NCBI GenBank assembly: GCA_003427395.1
Contig: BFEA01000069.1
Location: 1,382,496 to 1,414,410, forward strand
DNA length: 31,915 nt
Reading direction: 5' to 3'
DNA from: Chara braunii
Taxonomy: Eukaryota; Streptophyta; Charophyceae; Charales; Characeae
Shown here: positions 1 through 9,241 of the stretch, one piece after another
Position numbering within the stretch: position 1 is the stretch's first letter
Layout: each line of letters starts with the position of its first letter
Notes under the pieces: generated by a model
Told to the model about the DNA's origin: nothing
What the model saw: only the letters and a program-made list of their open reading frames with translations
Database searches by the model: none
Made by a program: the position numbers and the translations under genes

Positions 1-110
1 TGATATCGAAAAACCAGGCCGGGGACTGGGCCTCATCGGCCGCAGCCGCGGCCGAGAATCTCGGCCGCAGCGACCAAAATGCTGAGCGCGGGCACATCTG
101 CATCAGGGGC
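1..110. repeat. GC-rich GGCCG repeat beside the gypsy fragment
   Basis: This block is dense in GGCCGC words and has a local palindrome (CGGCCGAGA, then TCTCGGCCG). A related block lies at 2127-2147: the 20-base core ATCGGCCGCAGCCGCGGCCG here reads GTCGGCCACAGCCACGGCCG there, so most differences are CpG-type G-to-A changes. The two blocks bracket the gypsy remnant but they are not recognisable LTRs. A looser relative occurs at 29374-29505. I infer a CpG-decaying dispersed repeat of unknown class. Confidence 0.45.
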
Positions 111-187
111 CCCTTAGGCCCGCCGAGGAACACATCCTCGCATTTACTCCTCCTTTTCTTCGATAGTGCTTTGAGAAGTCTTCTAAT

Positions 188-716
188 CTAATCTACAAGC
201 ATCTTCCCCTTGAGTGCTCTTTCGTAGCATGCAATCACTTGGGGTGTTGTTCGTTGTAGCTCTTCTCTGGTAAACCACCGATCTTCACTGGGATGAGTAT
301 AATGTCTGAATCTGACACGGTACTGCATCCTTGCCTTTGGAGGTCGGCCTCTACCGGGAGGTTTAGGCATTGGCATTACTCGGTGTTCCACGATTTTGTC
401 GATGTTCACTTGGTCTTCCATGGTTGTTCTCGGATGCAACCATGACATCCTGAGGTTTCTTTATGTGCTCTACAGCCTGTTGCAGTATCTGTTCATACTT
501 GACAACAAACTTTATGCTGCAAGGTGCTGCAGATGGTTGACTCTCAGGTAGCAAAAAATCTAAGGCTGTTTTAGGCTTCCAACCAAGATGCAGTTGGTTG
601 AGAGTCATGTCAGTAGTGTTATGCACAACGTTGTTATACAGGCTGGCGACAAGAGGCAGTTTCTCGTCCCAGTCATCCTGACTTGGCTTGATGTAATGCC
701 TTAGTAGGTGCTGCAC
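188..716 (-). pseudogene. Gypsy integrase C-terminal region (chromo-like tail)
   Basis: Two overlapping minus-strand frames (363-716, then 188-448) encode the end of integrase. The first has the typical post-catalytic helix region, with QHLLRHYI, DDWDEKLPL and YNNVVHNTT, then the LGWKP-type segment. The second has a basic RGRPPKARMQYRVRF stretch followed by a W-F-T-R-E-E-L motif that resembles a degenerate chromodomain-like tail. The switch between frames near 400 is a frameshift. The reading also shifts near 716 relative to the integrase core. Chromo-type tails act in chromatin targeting in gypsy chromoviruses; the assignment here is by pattern only. Confidence 0.7.
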
Positions 717-738
717 TACTCAAGTTCATTGGTTCCGC

Positions 739-1240
739 CTAACCATTTGACTCAAGGTGATTCCCTGACGTCATCTGCAGTTTGGTACCCATCTGCTGGG
801 CAGTGTTTTGCCGCAGTTCGCTTGTAAAGTGAACATCCCTGTCGCTGACAATGAACTTGGGTAAACCAAAGTCCCGTACCCAGTTATTCACAAGCAACAT
901 GATAACGTAGTCAGTTTTAGCGGTCTCTGGCATAGCAATTAGTCTTGCACACTTGGAAAACCAGTCCACTATAACGAAGACGTGTCTCTTTCCACTCCAG
1001 TTGATCACAAGAGTACCCATGAAGTCCATGGACACACTTTGACCAGGACCTTCAAGATAGGCAAAGGCTTTATAAGCCCAAGTGGGGCCTGAGTCCTAGG
1101 TTTGTCCCATTGACAAACCTGACAGGTTTCAACGTACCTTTTAGCATCTTGCATTATAGAGGGCCACCAGAATCTCAAAGCTAGGTTTGTTGATGTTTAG
1201 TCATAGGCTTATAGCCGGAGTGACCAGTTGCATCATGACA
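739..1240 (-). pseudogene. Gypsy integrase catalytic core and zinc region
   Basis: The frame at 739-1035 starts with SMDFMGTL and contains VFVIVDWFSKCARLI and SDRDVHFTS. These match the first two acidic positions of the D-D-E integrase core (MDF and SDRD). The C-terminal end, SGNHLESNG, is followed by an in-frame TAG and then AEPMN, so the third acidic residue lies just past a stop where the family normally has Gln. Upstream, 1040-1240 keeps pieces of the H-H-C-C zinc domain in different frames. Integrase would insert the element cDNA into the host chromosome; this copy cannot make a full protein. Confidence 0.8.
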
Positions 1241-1676
1241 ATTACCTAGAAACAAACCACGTAAAGACTCTCTATCTGGAACACACAGTCTTTATTCCCG
1301 ACCTTTTCAAGAAACAGCAAGCCATTGACCACCATAAATTCATAAGAAGTAACTTTGTCTTTAACTTCTGATTTACGAATAATCTCTGATATAAAATCAT
1401 ATAACTATGTCTTCCTGATAGGCTTCCACCATAGATCGAGTTACCTCAGGCTCCTCAGATATTCCAAACTCATTCACTAGTACGCCCAAATAATCTGCCC
1501 TACGCGATAGTGCATCAACAATTTTGTTATATTTTTCCTTGATTGGGTCAAGTTGATAATCATACATGTCTATCACTTGAATCCACCTTTTGAGTGCATC
1601 TAAGACTCTGAGAGTACATACTGAGTCTTAATTCAGCGCAAAGTCTCGTGTTCAGATCTCACATAGAAGAATGTGC

Positions 1677-1952
1677 CTACGAGATAATGTCTCTAGTGGA
1701 CCAACGCTCTATAGAGGGCATAGAGCCCCCGCTTATACTTGGACACTTTGCTAACTTATGAGAAGGCATCTTTTTACTCATGTACTCGATAGGCCTTAAC
1801 TTTTTCCCCTTCTTTTGTGCAAGGACCGCGCCTATGCCATATTGACTGGCATCAGCGGTCACTACAAATAGTTGCTCAGGATCATGCAGTTTATGAACTT
1901 CGTAGTGTGTCAAGTCTTGAAGGCTGTCACACACTCTTTTGTTCACTCCCAA
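1677..1952 (-). pseudogene. Gypsy RNase H domain
   Basis: A 91-codon minus-strand frame contains LHDPEQLFVVTADASQYGIG followed by AVLAQ, then PIEYMSKKM. This is the start of the RNase H domain that follows RT in Ty3/gypsy pol, where it degrades the RNA strand of the RNA-DNA hybrid. The Asp of TADAS is the first catalytic acid. The frame ends in an unrelated tail (from about KLAKCPS), so the later catalytic residues are not in it. A frameshift or deletion is likely near 1740. Confidence 0.8.
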
Positions 1953-1973
1953 GGCGTGTCAAGGCGCAAGAGG

Positions 1974-2070
1974 TCAGTCAAAAGGAAGACCTAAAAAACG
2001 ACCTCGCCTTATATCGTCGAGGTACACGACGATAAACTTGTCTAAGTACTCATAAAAAATTCGGTTCATG
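1974..2070 (-). pseudogene. Gypsy reverse transcriptase scrap with YLDD motif
   Basis: The minus-strand frame carries MNRIFYEYLDKFIVVYLDDI, the RT core strand with the Y-x-D-D active site (here YLDD at about 2010-2021). Family homology starts abruptly at the Met codon (2067-2069). Upstream of it the frame reads into GC-rich repeat sequence that is not RT. Right after DDI the frame changes to unrelated residues. Only about 20 residues of a domain of about 180 survive, so this fragment is bounded by deletions on both sides. Confidence 0.75.
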
Positions 2071-2084
2071 CGTGCTGCTATGTG

Positions 2085-2262
2085 ACACCCGCAACCTAGG
2101 TCGTCGGCAATTCGGTCGCCACGACCGAAAAAGTCGGCCACAGCCACGGCCGCCAAGCCTAGTTTGCGGCCCGATTTTTTGGATTTTTTTTTTGTCAAAA
2201 ATAAGTGAAAACAATATATACTTGCTAAGCGCCCGCGGTGCGGGCTATGCCCGCAAAAATAA
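2085..2262. repeat. GC-rich GGCC block, second copy
   Basis: The sequence contains CGGCCACAGCCACGGCCG (related to the block at 1-110) followed by a T-rich run and a short GCGCCCGCGGTGCGGGC hairpin near 2230. It sits at the broken 5' end of the gypsy fragment. No gene is visible. Confidence 0.35.
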
Positions 2263-2639
2263 GAAATGTTGTAGGGAACCAGAGATAGACCACTCGCATA
2301 AACTCAAACAGACTTTAAAAAAAAAAATTGAATCACAGGGTAATAAAGAATAGCCGGAAACTGGCTACGAAGTCTGAGCTTGACTAACGAATAAAAAAAG
2401 TGACAAATTGAAAAATCATTGCGTAATGGAATCTACCTTGACATAAGAAAACGCAATAATATCAAGTCAATTTTTTTTTTTTATTATTTTTATTTTCTCT
2501 CTCTCCGCCCCCACATTTATTTGTTTCTCTCTTCGTATCTCTCTTGTAAGGGCAATTACTTAACCGAATCCGAAGCTGACCATAAAAAAATATGCCATTA
2601 AGGCAACACCTGGAGGACCGCCCAATCAACATCTCTCTC
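2263..2639. other. Unassigned A/T-rich spacer
   Basis: I see no gene, RNA or element end here. The stretch has several short A and T runs (for example T's near 2470-2482 and A's near 2317-2328). The apparent short ORFs are composed of homopolymer translation and are not supported. Confidence 0.5.
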
Positions 2640-2660
2640 GAGAAGAAGAAGAAGAAGAAG

Positions 2661-2692
<32 letters not shown>

Positions 2693-2759
2693 TGATTGAT
2701 CGATTGGTGCCGGACTGAGAATCAATCAGACAATAAATCAATCAATAAATCAGTCAATA

Positions 2760-2798
<39 letters not shown>

Positions 2799-2804
2799 CA
2801 ATCG

Positions 2805-2846
<42 letters not shown>

Positions 2847-3205
2847 TCCTTGATTGATCGATTGATTCATTGATTCACTGCTCTCGTCGGGATGAGCATC
2901 AATCTGTCCTGTCGGGTCGGGTCGGATTGACATTTCAATTTGTCGGGTCCGCTCGTGATTGTGGTCGCGTCAACATTGCGGCCGACTCGAAAATCAATCA
3001 ATCTACCAATCAATCAATCAATCAATCAATCAATGAAAAAGTTAAAAAAAAACAATTATTGATCGATTGATTGATTGGTGTGTGTGTGTGTGTGCACACG
3101 GGGGGGGGAGGCAACCCCCCGGAAACCAACCAATCAATCAATCAATCGATCAATCAATCAATCAACGAAAAAATCATGAAAAAAAAATGATGCAAAAAAA
3201 AAAAA
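2640..3205. repeat. Poly(A), (AAG)n and alternating GATT/CAAT tetranucleotide cluster
   Basis: An (AAG)n run (2640-2660) leads into 27 A's (2661-2687), then ATTG repeats (about 2688-2707), CAAT repeats (2720-2847), ATTG (2850-2878), CAAT (2993-3032), ATTG (3059-3076) and CAAT (3127-3163). The orientation switches each time, so adjacent blocks can pair as hairpins. Between the last two lies (GT)n, a G-run, a C-run and CCAACC, which together make a compound palindrome. Short GTCGGGTCGGGTCGG repeats lie near 2908-2922. Simple-sequence DNA; open frames here are meaningless. Confidence 0.9.
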
Positions 3206-3429
3206 AATTGCTTTTCGTGCTAACTGATGTTGGTGCATTGATGGTCAGGTTTTTGGGTCAACAAATTTTGGTGCCAGGGGGCCTTTTGGACTCTGGCCTG
3301 TGGCAGGACTACTTAGTGGCCCCTTCCAATCTTCTAATCATATTTTATACTCCCTATTTCATAATTTTGGTCTTTTGTGTCAAATTTTTTGATGGAAAGT
3401 TTCCGTGTAATTGACGCCTTATACAATAA
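3206..3429. other. Unassigned sequence between microsatellites and LINE A
   Basis: I see no supported gene. The open frame ending at 3414 begins in microsatellite DNA and has no recognisable motif. The stretch may be 5' sequence of the LINE or flanking DNA. Confidence 0.4.
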
Positions 3430-3469
3430 GGATCAAATATGGAAGTCTCTGAGGAGATAGGCGGATTTA

Positions 3470-4760
3470 GATCTAAGATCCTTGAATGTTAATGGTCTTG
3501 CTTCTTCTAAGTTTCAAAAGAAACAAGCCATTCATGATCAGATGAGGGGGATAGGGGGAAGAAAATGACGTAATGTTATATGTATCCAAGAAACACATCT
3601 CTTGGATACCGCTAATCATAACCATTGTCACAAACAGATATGGCCTTATAAAGCTTTCAGATCACATTCACCAAGGCTAGGAAGTGCATGTGTTGCAATT
3701 TGGATCCCTCCTGGTTCCAAGGTGTAACCCGTTTATTGGAATATGGATAAAGTAGAGGGTCGGTGGGTATACATTTTAGCTATGCTAGAACTTGAAATAA
3801 TCAATATCCTAAGTGTATATAGACCAAATGAAGCAGGAGAACGTCAACGATTTTTTGAGACTCTTCTCCCTAAGCTTCTAGTAGGTATACCACTAGTCAC
3901 GGCTGGTGACTTTAACGCTGGCCCAGATCGTTCCTTTGATCGCTGGCGTGTTCCTACCCCATGTCCAGCCTATGCAACAGAAAAATTCCCATGAGAAATG
4001 AAAGTTTAAAAAACATTCTAAAAAAAAAAATCCTCATATTTATAAATTATCATTCTAATGTTCGTCAAATTGTAAAGTTTTCAGTTTTATTTGATAAGTT
4101 TGAGTCTAAATATGAGCTTTCCCTTCCAACTACATCTATTTGTTCAAGATTGAATGAAATTATGGACGAGTTTATGAAATGTTTTAATTAAACTTTCATT
4201 CTACTACTACAAATATCTTCTAATTTAAATTGGATTAACCTATTTATGACTGAAAATCTTTACGTAGAATGACAATCCAATGAAAATATTTCATGAACTC
4301 GTACAGACTTTCATTCCATCTCTAGCATGCAGTTCAAATAAGAAGGGATACCCCATTCTTGGAAGGAAAGTTTTCAAGTAAGAAGTAAAACTTTAAAATT
4401 GGAGTGATATTTTTAAAGATGGAATGAAAATTTGAAATTTAGAATGTAATTTTAATATAGAATGATTATTTAATTCTCGGAATTTTTTTTGTTGTGTAGC
4501 AGTTGATAAAGTGATGATTGTCTCCTTAGTCCAAACATTTCATCTCTTTGATTCATTCTGTAGGTAGAACCTGTCTCAGCGTTTTTATACGTGTTTTAAA
4601 AAATCTCAAACTAAATTGGCCACTAAATCGCGTATAGATCTAATCCTCCTCTCAGAGGAATTGGAAGGCGCGCTTCAGGTAGCCAAAATTTTTCCTAGAA
4701 GCCCTCTTTTGGGTCTGGACCATACCATGTGTGTGGTCATCCTCGCCTTCTAGAGCAAAC
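3470..4760 (+). pseudogene. LINE A endonuclease (EEP/AP-like), split by a MITE
   Basis: From 3470 the frame reads DLRSLNVNGLASSKF, then ICIQETHLL after one TGA, then WVYILAMLELEIINILSVYR and VTAGDFNAGPD before the MITE. After the MITE, RIDLILLSEELEG and GLDHTMCVV (Asp-His at 4718-4723) are recognisable. These are the Asn, Glu, Asp-x-Asn and Asp-His catalytic positions of the exonuclease-endonuclease-phosphatase fold that nicks target DNA in L1 elements. The usual Ser-Asp-His is Leu-Asp-His here. Several stops make the gene non-functional. Confidence 0.85.
3975..4494 (+). mobile_element. MITE copy 1 (520 bp, CAACAGAAA termini)
   Basis: The insert begins CAACAGAAAAATTCC and ends with the inverted form GGAATTTTTTTTGTTG. 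It interrupts the endonuclease reading of LINE A. Near-identical elements lie at 14660-15181 (same orientation) and 17427-17950 (opposite orientation). Internally it repeats GAATGA/TCATTC words and has an imperfect inverted repeat (about 4154-4190 with 4268-4310, sharing GAGTTTATGAAAT and ATTTCATGAACTC). There is no transposase gene. The apparent frame at 3961-4191 is only MITE sequence. I could not find a clean target duplication for this copy. Confidence 0.85.
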
Positions 4761-5157
4761 CGGACCAAGGGAAAGGTTTCTATAAGCTAAATACATCTCA
4801 CCTCAAAATGTAGCTATTTAAATCTTACTTAAAGAATGTTTGGACTTTCTGGGGATAACAGAAGAACATTATCCAGGATGACATTAAGTGGTTCAACAAT
4901 GGTCTTGTCTTTCTAGGCCGTAAATGCAATGAATATTCGAAATTACTAGCAACCGAACGCCATTCCAATGAATCGCGTCTTTATCAACGTATTTAACAAT
5001 TACAACTCTTAAAATTTAATGATGAAGATGAGAATAACAATGAATTAGTAGCTCAAGAAATTCATGAATTGAAAGTCGATTACTTTCTCACATGGAGTAT
5101 CACTGATAAGGGGTTAGGATCAGGGGTAAACTTAGGAAACATGGCACAGAGGGTGCT

Positions 5158-6640
5158 ATGGATCCAAGATTCTTCGCAATGACTAAAGTCCAAACAGGGA
5201 GGACATTCATTGAGGCTCTTGCCCACCCCCAACATCTGAATGATCCATTGACCACCTCCAATGCTGAGTGCACTAAAATTGCTAGGGATTTAAAAAAAAA
5301 AAAAAAATTATCAAAAAATGACGGCATCCATTTAGATCAGCGGAATACAGAAATTGGTGAATTTTTTAAGCCAATGACTAAAGCCCTTTCAGAAACTCAA
5401 AGAGTGCAACTAGAAATGCCCTTAACTAAAAAAGAGGTGTGAACTGCGCTTATGCTTATGGAAGAAGAAAATACTCCAGGTATTGATGGACTGCCTCAGG
5501 AATTCTGGGAATCCCTGTGGGATTTTATCTCATAAGATTTAATGGAATTCTATCACGCAGTATGGGTGTCTGGACAGATGGGAGAAATTGTGGGGCAGAG
5601 AATCTTAACCTTATCATATAAAAAAGCTGATAAATGTAATATTCGTAATTATAGGCCTATAACACTCCTTTCTGTAGTATATAAACTCATCTCCAAGGTC
5701 CTAACTAATCGTTTGGATAAGTTCATAGCGGACATAATTCATCCCTCTCAAACTGGGTTTATTTAAGGAAGAAATATCCAGGACAATATTCTTCTTATTA
5801 ATTAACTAGTTAAGCTATCGCGACAATGGAAACATAATGCTGCATTCATATTTATTTACTTTGAAAAGGCCTATGATCATGCTGATTGGTTCTTTCTTGA
5901 TAAATGCCTAGAAAATTGAATTTTGGACCTAACTTTAGAAGATGGGTTAAAATTTTGTGTGAACAAGAATAATGATCAATGGGAATGTGGCACCTCCTAT
6001 TTCGCTTTTTCACAGATCGGTGAGACGGGGTGATCCAATCGCCTTGCTAGTGTTTGTAATAATTATGGAAGCCCTGGCAGCTAACCTTCGTCAACATAAA
6101 AATATTAAACGTATCTGAATTTCTTCTATTCCAGAGAATGCTATCCCAGTTTACTCTATGTTCGTAGATGACCTCTCTCTGATGGTAGACGCCTCACTGA
6201 AAAATCTAGAGGCAATTAAACGAATCATGGATGTGTTTTGTGAACTTTCTGATATGAGGGTGAATTGGAAAAATAAAACACTGGGATGGTGGATTCACTA
6301 CCAAGGAGTAAGACCCCCAGAACAACCTCAAATTAAATGGTTTCCTCCTGAGATGCCAATTAGAGTCTTGGAGATTTCCAGCTCAGCACTAGGCAAACCA
6401 ATATCTAACAACGCTGGGATTATGCAGCAGGCTCTGTCAAAACTAAAATTGTGAAAAGATAAATACACTTCTCTATTAGGAAGAACCCTGACAATTAATA
6501 ATGTGGTGTTAACTTCTATTTGGTACAAATCTGCATTATGGACCTTGGGTAAAACTAACATTAGGCGTTTCAACGACAATTAGTGGCCTTCTTATGGCGA
6601 GGAAATCATGAATGTGAAAATGCTATCAGTAGGATGGCAT
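5158..6640 (+). pseudogene. LINE A reverse transcriptase domain
   Basis: RT blocks appear in order: TPGIDGLPQEFW, then NYRPITLLSVVYKLISKVLT, PSQTGFI, IFIYFEKAYDHADW, RRGDPIALLVFVIIMEAL and MFVDDLSLMVD (FVDD at 6161-6172). These are the L1-type fingers/palm motifs that end in the F/Y-x-D-D active site. In the block-A motif the first catalytic Asp is replaced by Tyr (codon TAC at 5857-5859). Stops follow EFWESLWDFIS and PSQTGFI, and frames shift near 5940-6010. RT would copy element RNA at the nicked target; this copy is inactive. Confidence 0.9.
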
Positions 6641-7920
6641 GACTATTTGTAATCCAACCAAAATCCAAAGGTGGTTTGGCATAATTGATTCTACTACCTT
6701 GACCATGACCCTTTCAATTCAATGGTTAAAACGTCTTTTATTTAATCCTCAGACTCCTTGGACTCTTCTGGCTTGTGAACAAATCAGAAGGTTAGGACCA
6801 CCCACTTCGGAGGAGGTAGACCCCCTCATGTGGATAGAAAATCGTTTCTGGTCCCTACCAAGAGGCTCTCTAGTACAACCTCTTCAGGAGGACCTTTCTG
6901 ATCGTCAAGCAGCTACAAAATATATTCACGGAGATCCCTTCTTAATCACTTTAATGAGAACCTGGAGGAAACTCCCCCTTTCCGAATAAGATAGATCCTG
7001 AGAGATGGGATGAAGTATGTCAACAACCATTATTTAACAATACACTTATCAGAGACACTCACGATTGTACTCTTAACTACTCTGACTCGCCATGGAAAGG
7101 GTGGATTAAGAAAGAGGTTATTCGCATCCGGGACATCTCGAGTACTGAGAACAAAGATTGGATTGATTCTTCAGTCCTCCAGGAGCGCTTGAGACACTGT
7201 CACCATCAGAAGGAAGCCCTGAATCTGCTAATCGACATAATCCCGTTAGAATGGGTCAGAATTCTTAAGAAAGGGCCCAAGCTAGTTGTCAATGATTGGG
7301 CGACCATCAAGGCACAACAGGGGGTAGTGGGGAATATAGTAGAAGTCTTCAATGAAAGAGACATCCTCCTGTCTATTCTTGATATGGAAGCAGATGGTTT
7401 CCTTAAGCCTAGGGCACAAGAGCACACTGAGTGGTTCAAACTGGATCAACTATTTCGGATCAGGGTTTAAAAGATCCAAGATAAATTGCTAACTTTTAAA
7501 TCAGATACACCCATTTCTTACTTACCTATTGACCTTGTAAACTGGACCCGGTCTAGTTCAGGGGGCAGCGGACACTCCTATTCCAGATCACTTCATAAAT
7601 TGTCTGTCAAATCAGCCTATAGGATGTATCGCCCAAAGGTGAACATAAAAGACCGAATAGAAACCCGTTGGATGAGACATCTAAATGCAAGTAAAGAAGA
7701 GTAATTATTGCAATCAGTTAAATGGTTTCTCTTCATTAAATCTCGTCCAGCCAAGGTAGCATCTCTGCACTGGCAGATTGCCCATCGCTGTCTTCCCACA
7801 AATTATTGGATTATAGATAGAACCTCACTAGAACAAAGAGGAATAGCTCACCCGTGGTGTAAACTTTGCAAATCAGTCTTCCCTTCCTAATTCCGGAAAC
7901 ATTATAGCACATTTTTCTCC
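6640..7920 (+). pseudogene. LINE A ORF2 C-terminal part with zf-RVT-like region
   Basis: Frames at 6639-6989, 7010-7192, 7189-7470, 7486-7704 and 7708-7890 continue ORF2. HKLSVKSAYRMYRP followed by FIKSRPAKVASLHWQIAHRC and WCKLCKS matches the plant zf-RVT pattern, in which a basic-aromatic segment precedes C-x2-C. The His/Cys half is degraded after 7890. 7920-8230 continues in poor frames with no clear motif. The region probably binds the element RNA or DNA; this is known only by family analogy. Confidence 0.7.
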
Positions 7921-8272
7921 AATGTTCAGGATCAGTTTAGCGTTGGCATTATTGGGACAGAATTTGGAATCAACTGGGAAAGTCCCTCCCCTGGCCCTGG
8001 GATTGGAAGGCGCTGCTCTTAGAAACCTGGAATCCCTATCAGATTAATGACTTTACATTTAACTTGTTCACAGTTGGAAGGAGAGCAGTTATTTGGGCAA
8101 TATGGACACGAAAATGCACCTATGAAATGAAAGGTGTACGATTGAATGAACTGGAATTTACTGAAACTATTAAGCAACATGTTCAAACAGAGATAAATGA
8201 GAAGGACTAAAAAAAAAAATATCGTCTCTGTCACAGAAAAAGGAAATCATGCAACATATTACATCATTTAAC

Positions 8273-8562
8273 AGCGATTTCGTTAAAACAGACATTTTTT
8301 ATTTTTTGTACGAAATTGAAAATCCAAACTCCAGCCAAAATTTGATGAAATTTTGGGTACATCGAGGGGTAGGGCATTCTGAAAACGCCCTACCCTCCTG
8401 GATGTATCTGGACTTCGATTGAGTCCAGATACATCGAGGGGGTAGGGTGTTTTCATAACACCCTACCCCTCGATGTACCCAAAATTTCATCAAATTTTGG
8501 CTGCAGTTTGGATTTTCAATTTCGTACAAAAAATAAAAAATGTCCGTTTTGACGAAATCGCT
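8273..8562. repeat. 290-bp near-perfect palindrome (foldback element)
   Basis: The left arm (8273-8414) starts AGCGATTTCGTTAAAAC and the right arm (8422-8562) ends with the inverse, GTTTTGACGAAATCGCT. The loop is 7 bases (8415-8421). By eye the arms differ at about ten positions. Each arm holds a smaller nested hairpin built from TACATCGAGGGG...CCCTACCC...GATGTA. No protein is encoded. It interrupts the 3' coding block of LINE A. ATTTAA occurs close to both ends but not flush, so a target duplication is not established. It could be a foldback MITE or the source of a long hairpin RNA. Confidence 0.85.
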
Positions 8563-8797
8563 ATTATTTAATCGAAGTTGGCTTGGGGGGGACAAGGGAG
8601 GGAGGCTAGGGCGGGTGGTTTTGGAGGGAGAACAAGAAAATTATCAGGATGGGTTTCAAACGAATTACCGCTTGATCTTTAATGATCAGATTGAAGTTGA
8701 CTCAGCTATCCCATTAAGGTCCATGACGGACTTCCCCGATCTTTTTCCTCCATCAAATCTTTGTATAGTTCCCAGATCATGGTATGGATATAAATGA
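8563..8797 (+). pseudogene. Unassigned conserved LINE 3' coding block (copy A)
   Basis: The frame reads SWLGGDKGGRLGRVV, then NYRLIFNDQIEVDSAIPLRS and FPDLFPP, and ends at 8797. Almost the same residues appear at 29780-29995 (WLGGPREGWVARV, DYRLIFKDWTSIDPSIP, FPDPFPP). Conservation at the protein level in two LINE tails suggests a real coding segment, either the ORF2 C-terminus or a third ORF. I do not recognise a domain. The ORF's nominal start lies in the palindrome, so its true N-terminus is lost. Confidence 0.55.
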
Positions 8798-8931
8798 TCC
8801 CATAAGCGGTTGATATAGTGCTAGGAAGACATGTTTTTTTAGGCGTCATGACAAAGGTGAAGAGACACAAGTTTTCAACACAACAAGCTGTTCTTATGGT
8901 TTTTGCTCAAGGTTTCAAAAGATATATTTAT
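8798..8931 (+). other. LINE A 3' untranslated sequence
   Basis: There is no gene. The A/T-rich sequence leads into the conserved 3' motif. Confidence 0.4.
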
Positions 8932-8989
8932 GGGACGTTGGAACCGGTTTCTAGCAGGTGATGCTCCCCACCAATAGATGGAGCAGTTT

Positions 8990-9021
<32 letters not shown>
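8932..9021 (+). promoter_or_regulatory. LINE A 3'-end motif and poly(A) tail
   Basis: GGGACGTTGGAACCGGTTTC (8932-8951) is followed by TAGCAGGTGATGCTCCCCACC and 28 A's (8994-9021). The same tail recurs at 30274-30356. GTTGG can pair with CTAGC across a nine-base loop if G-U pairs are allowed. LINE RT commonly recognises the RNA 3' end, so a conserved hairpin before the tail is a candidate recognition site. Confidence 0.65.
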
Positions 9022-9022
<1 letters not shown>

Positions 9023-9056
9023 TTTTCCTTCGACTTGTGTCCGCCTCTCAAGCAAG

Positions 9057-9161
9057 ATGGGGGAAAATCCACCCTCATCAGCTTTGATGCCTGCCGCTGA
9101 GAAGGAACGTATCACTGAGGTAATCAACACCTGTTACAATGAAGGCATCCTTTCAAAATAA
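9057..9161 (+). pseudogene. LINE B ORF1, N-terminal part
   Basis: The first ATG after the poly(A) is at 9057 and opens MGENPPSSALMPAAEKERIT, stopping at 9159-9161. Past the stop the same frame reads LHPQIIESGENFD, INPQIYQIQQNWLSEHAV. The last part matches copy D (LNEELYEINIQWLKDHAV, about 28150-28200), so this is the same ORF1. After SEHAV the sequence jumps to a point about 150 residues further on in D, indicating an internal deletion near 9260. Confidence 0.65.
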
Positions 9162-9241
9162 CTTCACCCCCAAATTATTGAGTCCGGGGAAAATTTTGAC
9201 CGGGTAATGATCAACCCGCAAATCTACCAAATTCAACAAAA

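Larger units (their letters stand above)
188..2070 (-). mobile_element. Degenerate Ty3/gypsy LTR-retrotransposon pol fragment
   Basis: Read on the minus strand, pol domains follow Ty3/gypsy order: RT scrap, RNase H, H2C2 zinc region, integrase core, integrase C-terminus. This order (RNase H before integrase) identifies gypsy rather than copia. Frames change repeatedly and stops are frequent, so the copy is dead. Gag, protease, most of RT and both LTRs are missing. Between the RT active-site motif (about 2010-2021) and the RNase H start (1952) only about 60 bp remain where the family has the rest of RT, so an internal deletion occurred. 1040-1670 is degenerate pol. Around 1100-1240 a C-x2-C (CQVC) and a His-containing stretch of the integrase zinc region can be read in separate frames. 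Confidence 0.85.
3430..9021 (+). mobile_element. L1-type LINE copy A, decayed, ORF1 missing
   Basis: The order is endonuclease (3470-4760), RT (5460-6600), RT-associated C-terminus and zf-RVT-like region (6600-7920), an unassigned conserved C-terminal coding block (8563-8797), a 3' motif (8932-8958) and 28 A's (8994-9021). This is the layout of a plant L1-clade LINE ORF2 with a poly(A) tail. ORF1 is not seen, so the copy is 5' truncated or its 5' part is lost. Two later insertions split it: a MITE at 3975-4494 and a palindrome at 8273-8562. Stops and frameshifts are scattered throughout. Confidence 0.85.

Noticed and set aside
2908-2922. GTCGGGTCGGGTCGG as a telomere-like repeat
   Set aside because: Only three short units, with no plant telomere sequence (TTTAGGG) nearby.
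2720-3165. Regular short repeats that could be mistaken for a CRISPR array
   Set aside because: The units are 4-base GATT/CAAT repeats without unique spacers, in a eukaryotic context.
3961-4191. Small frame in the MITE
   Set aside because: It lies inside a non-coding transposon, and its frame is not kept cleanly in the other copies.
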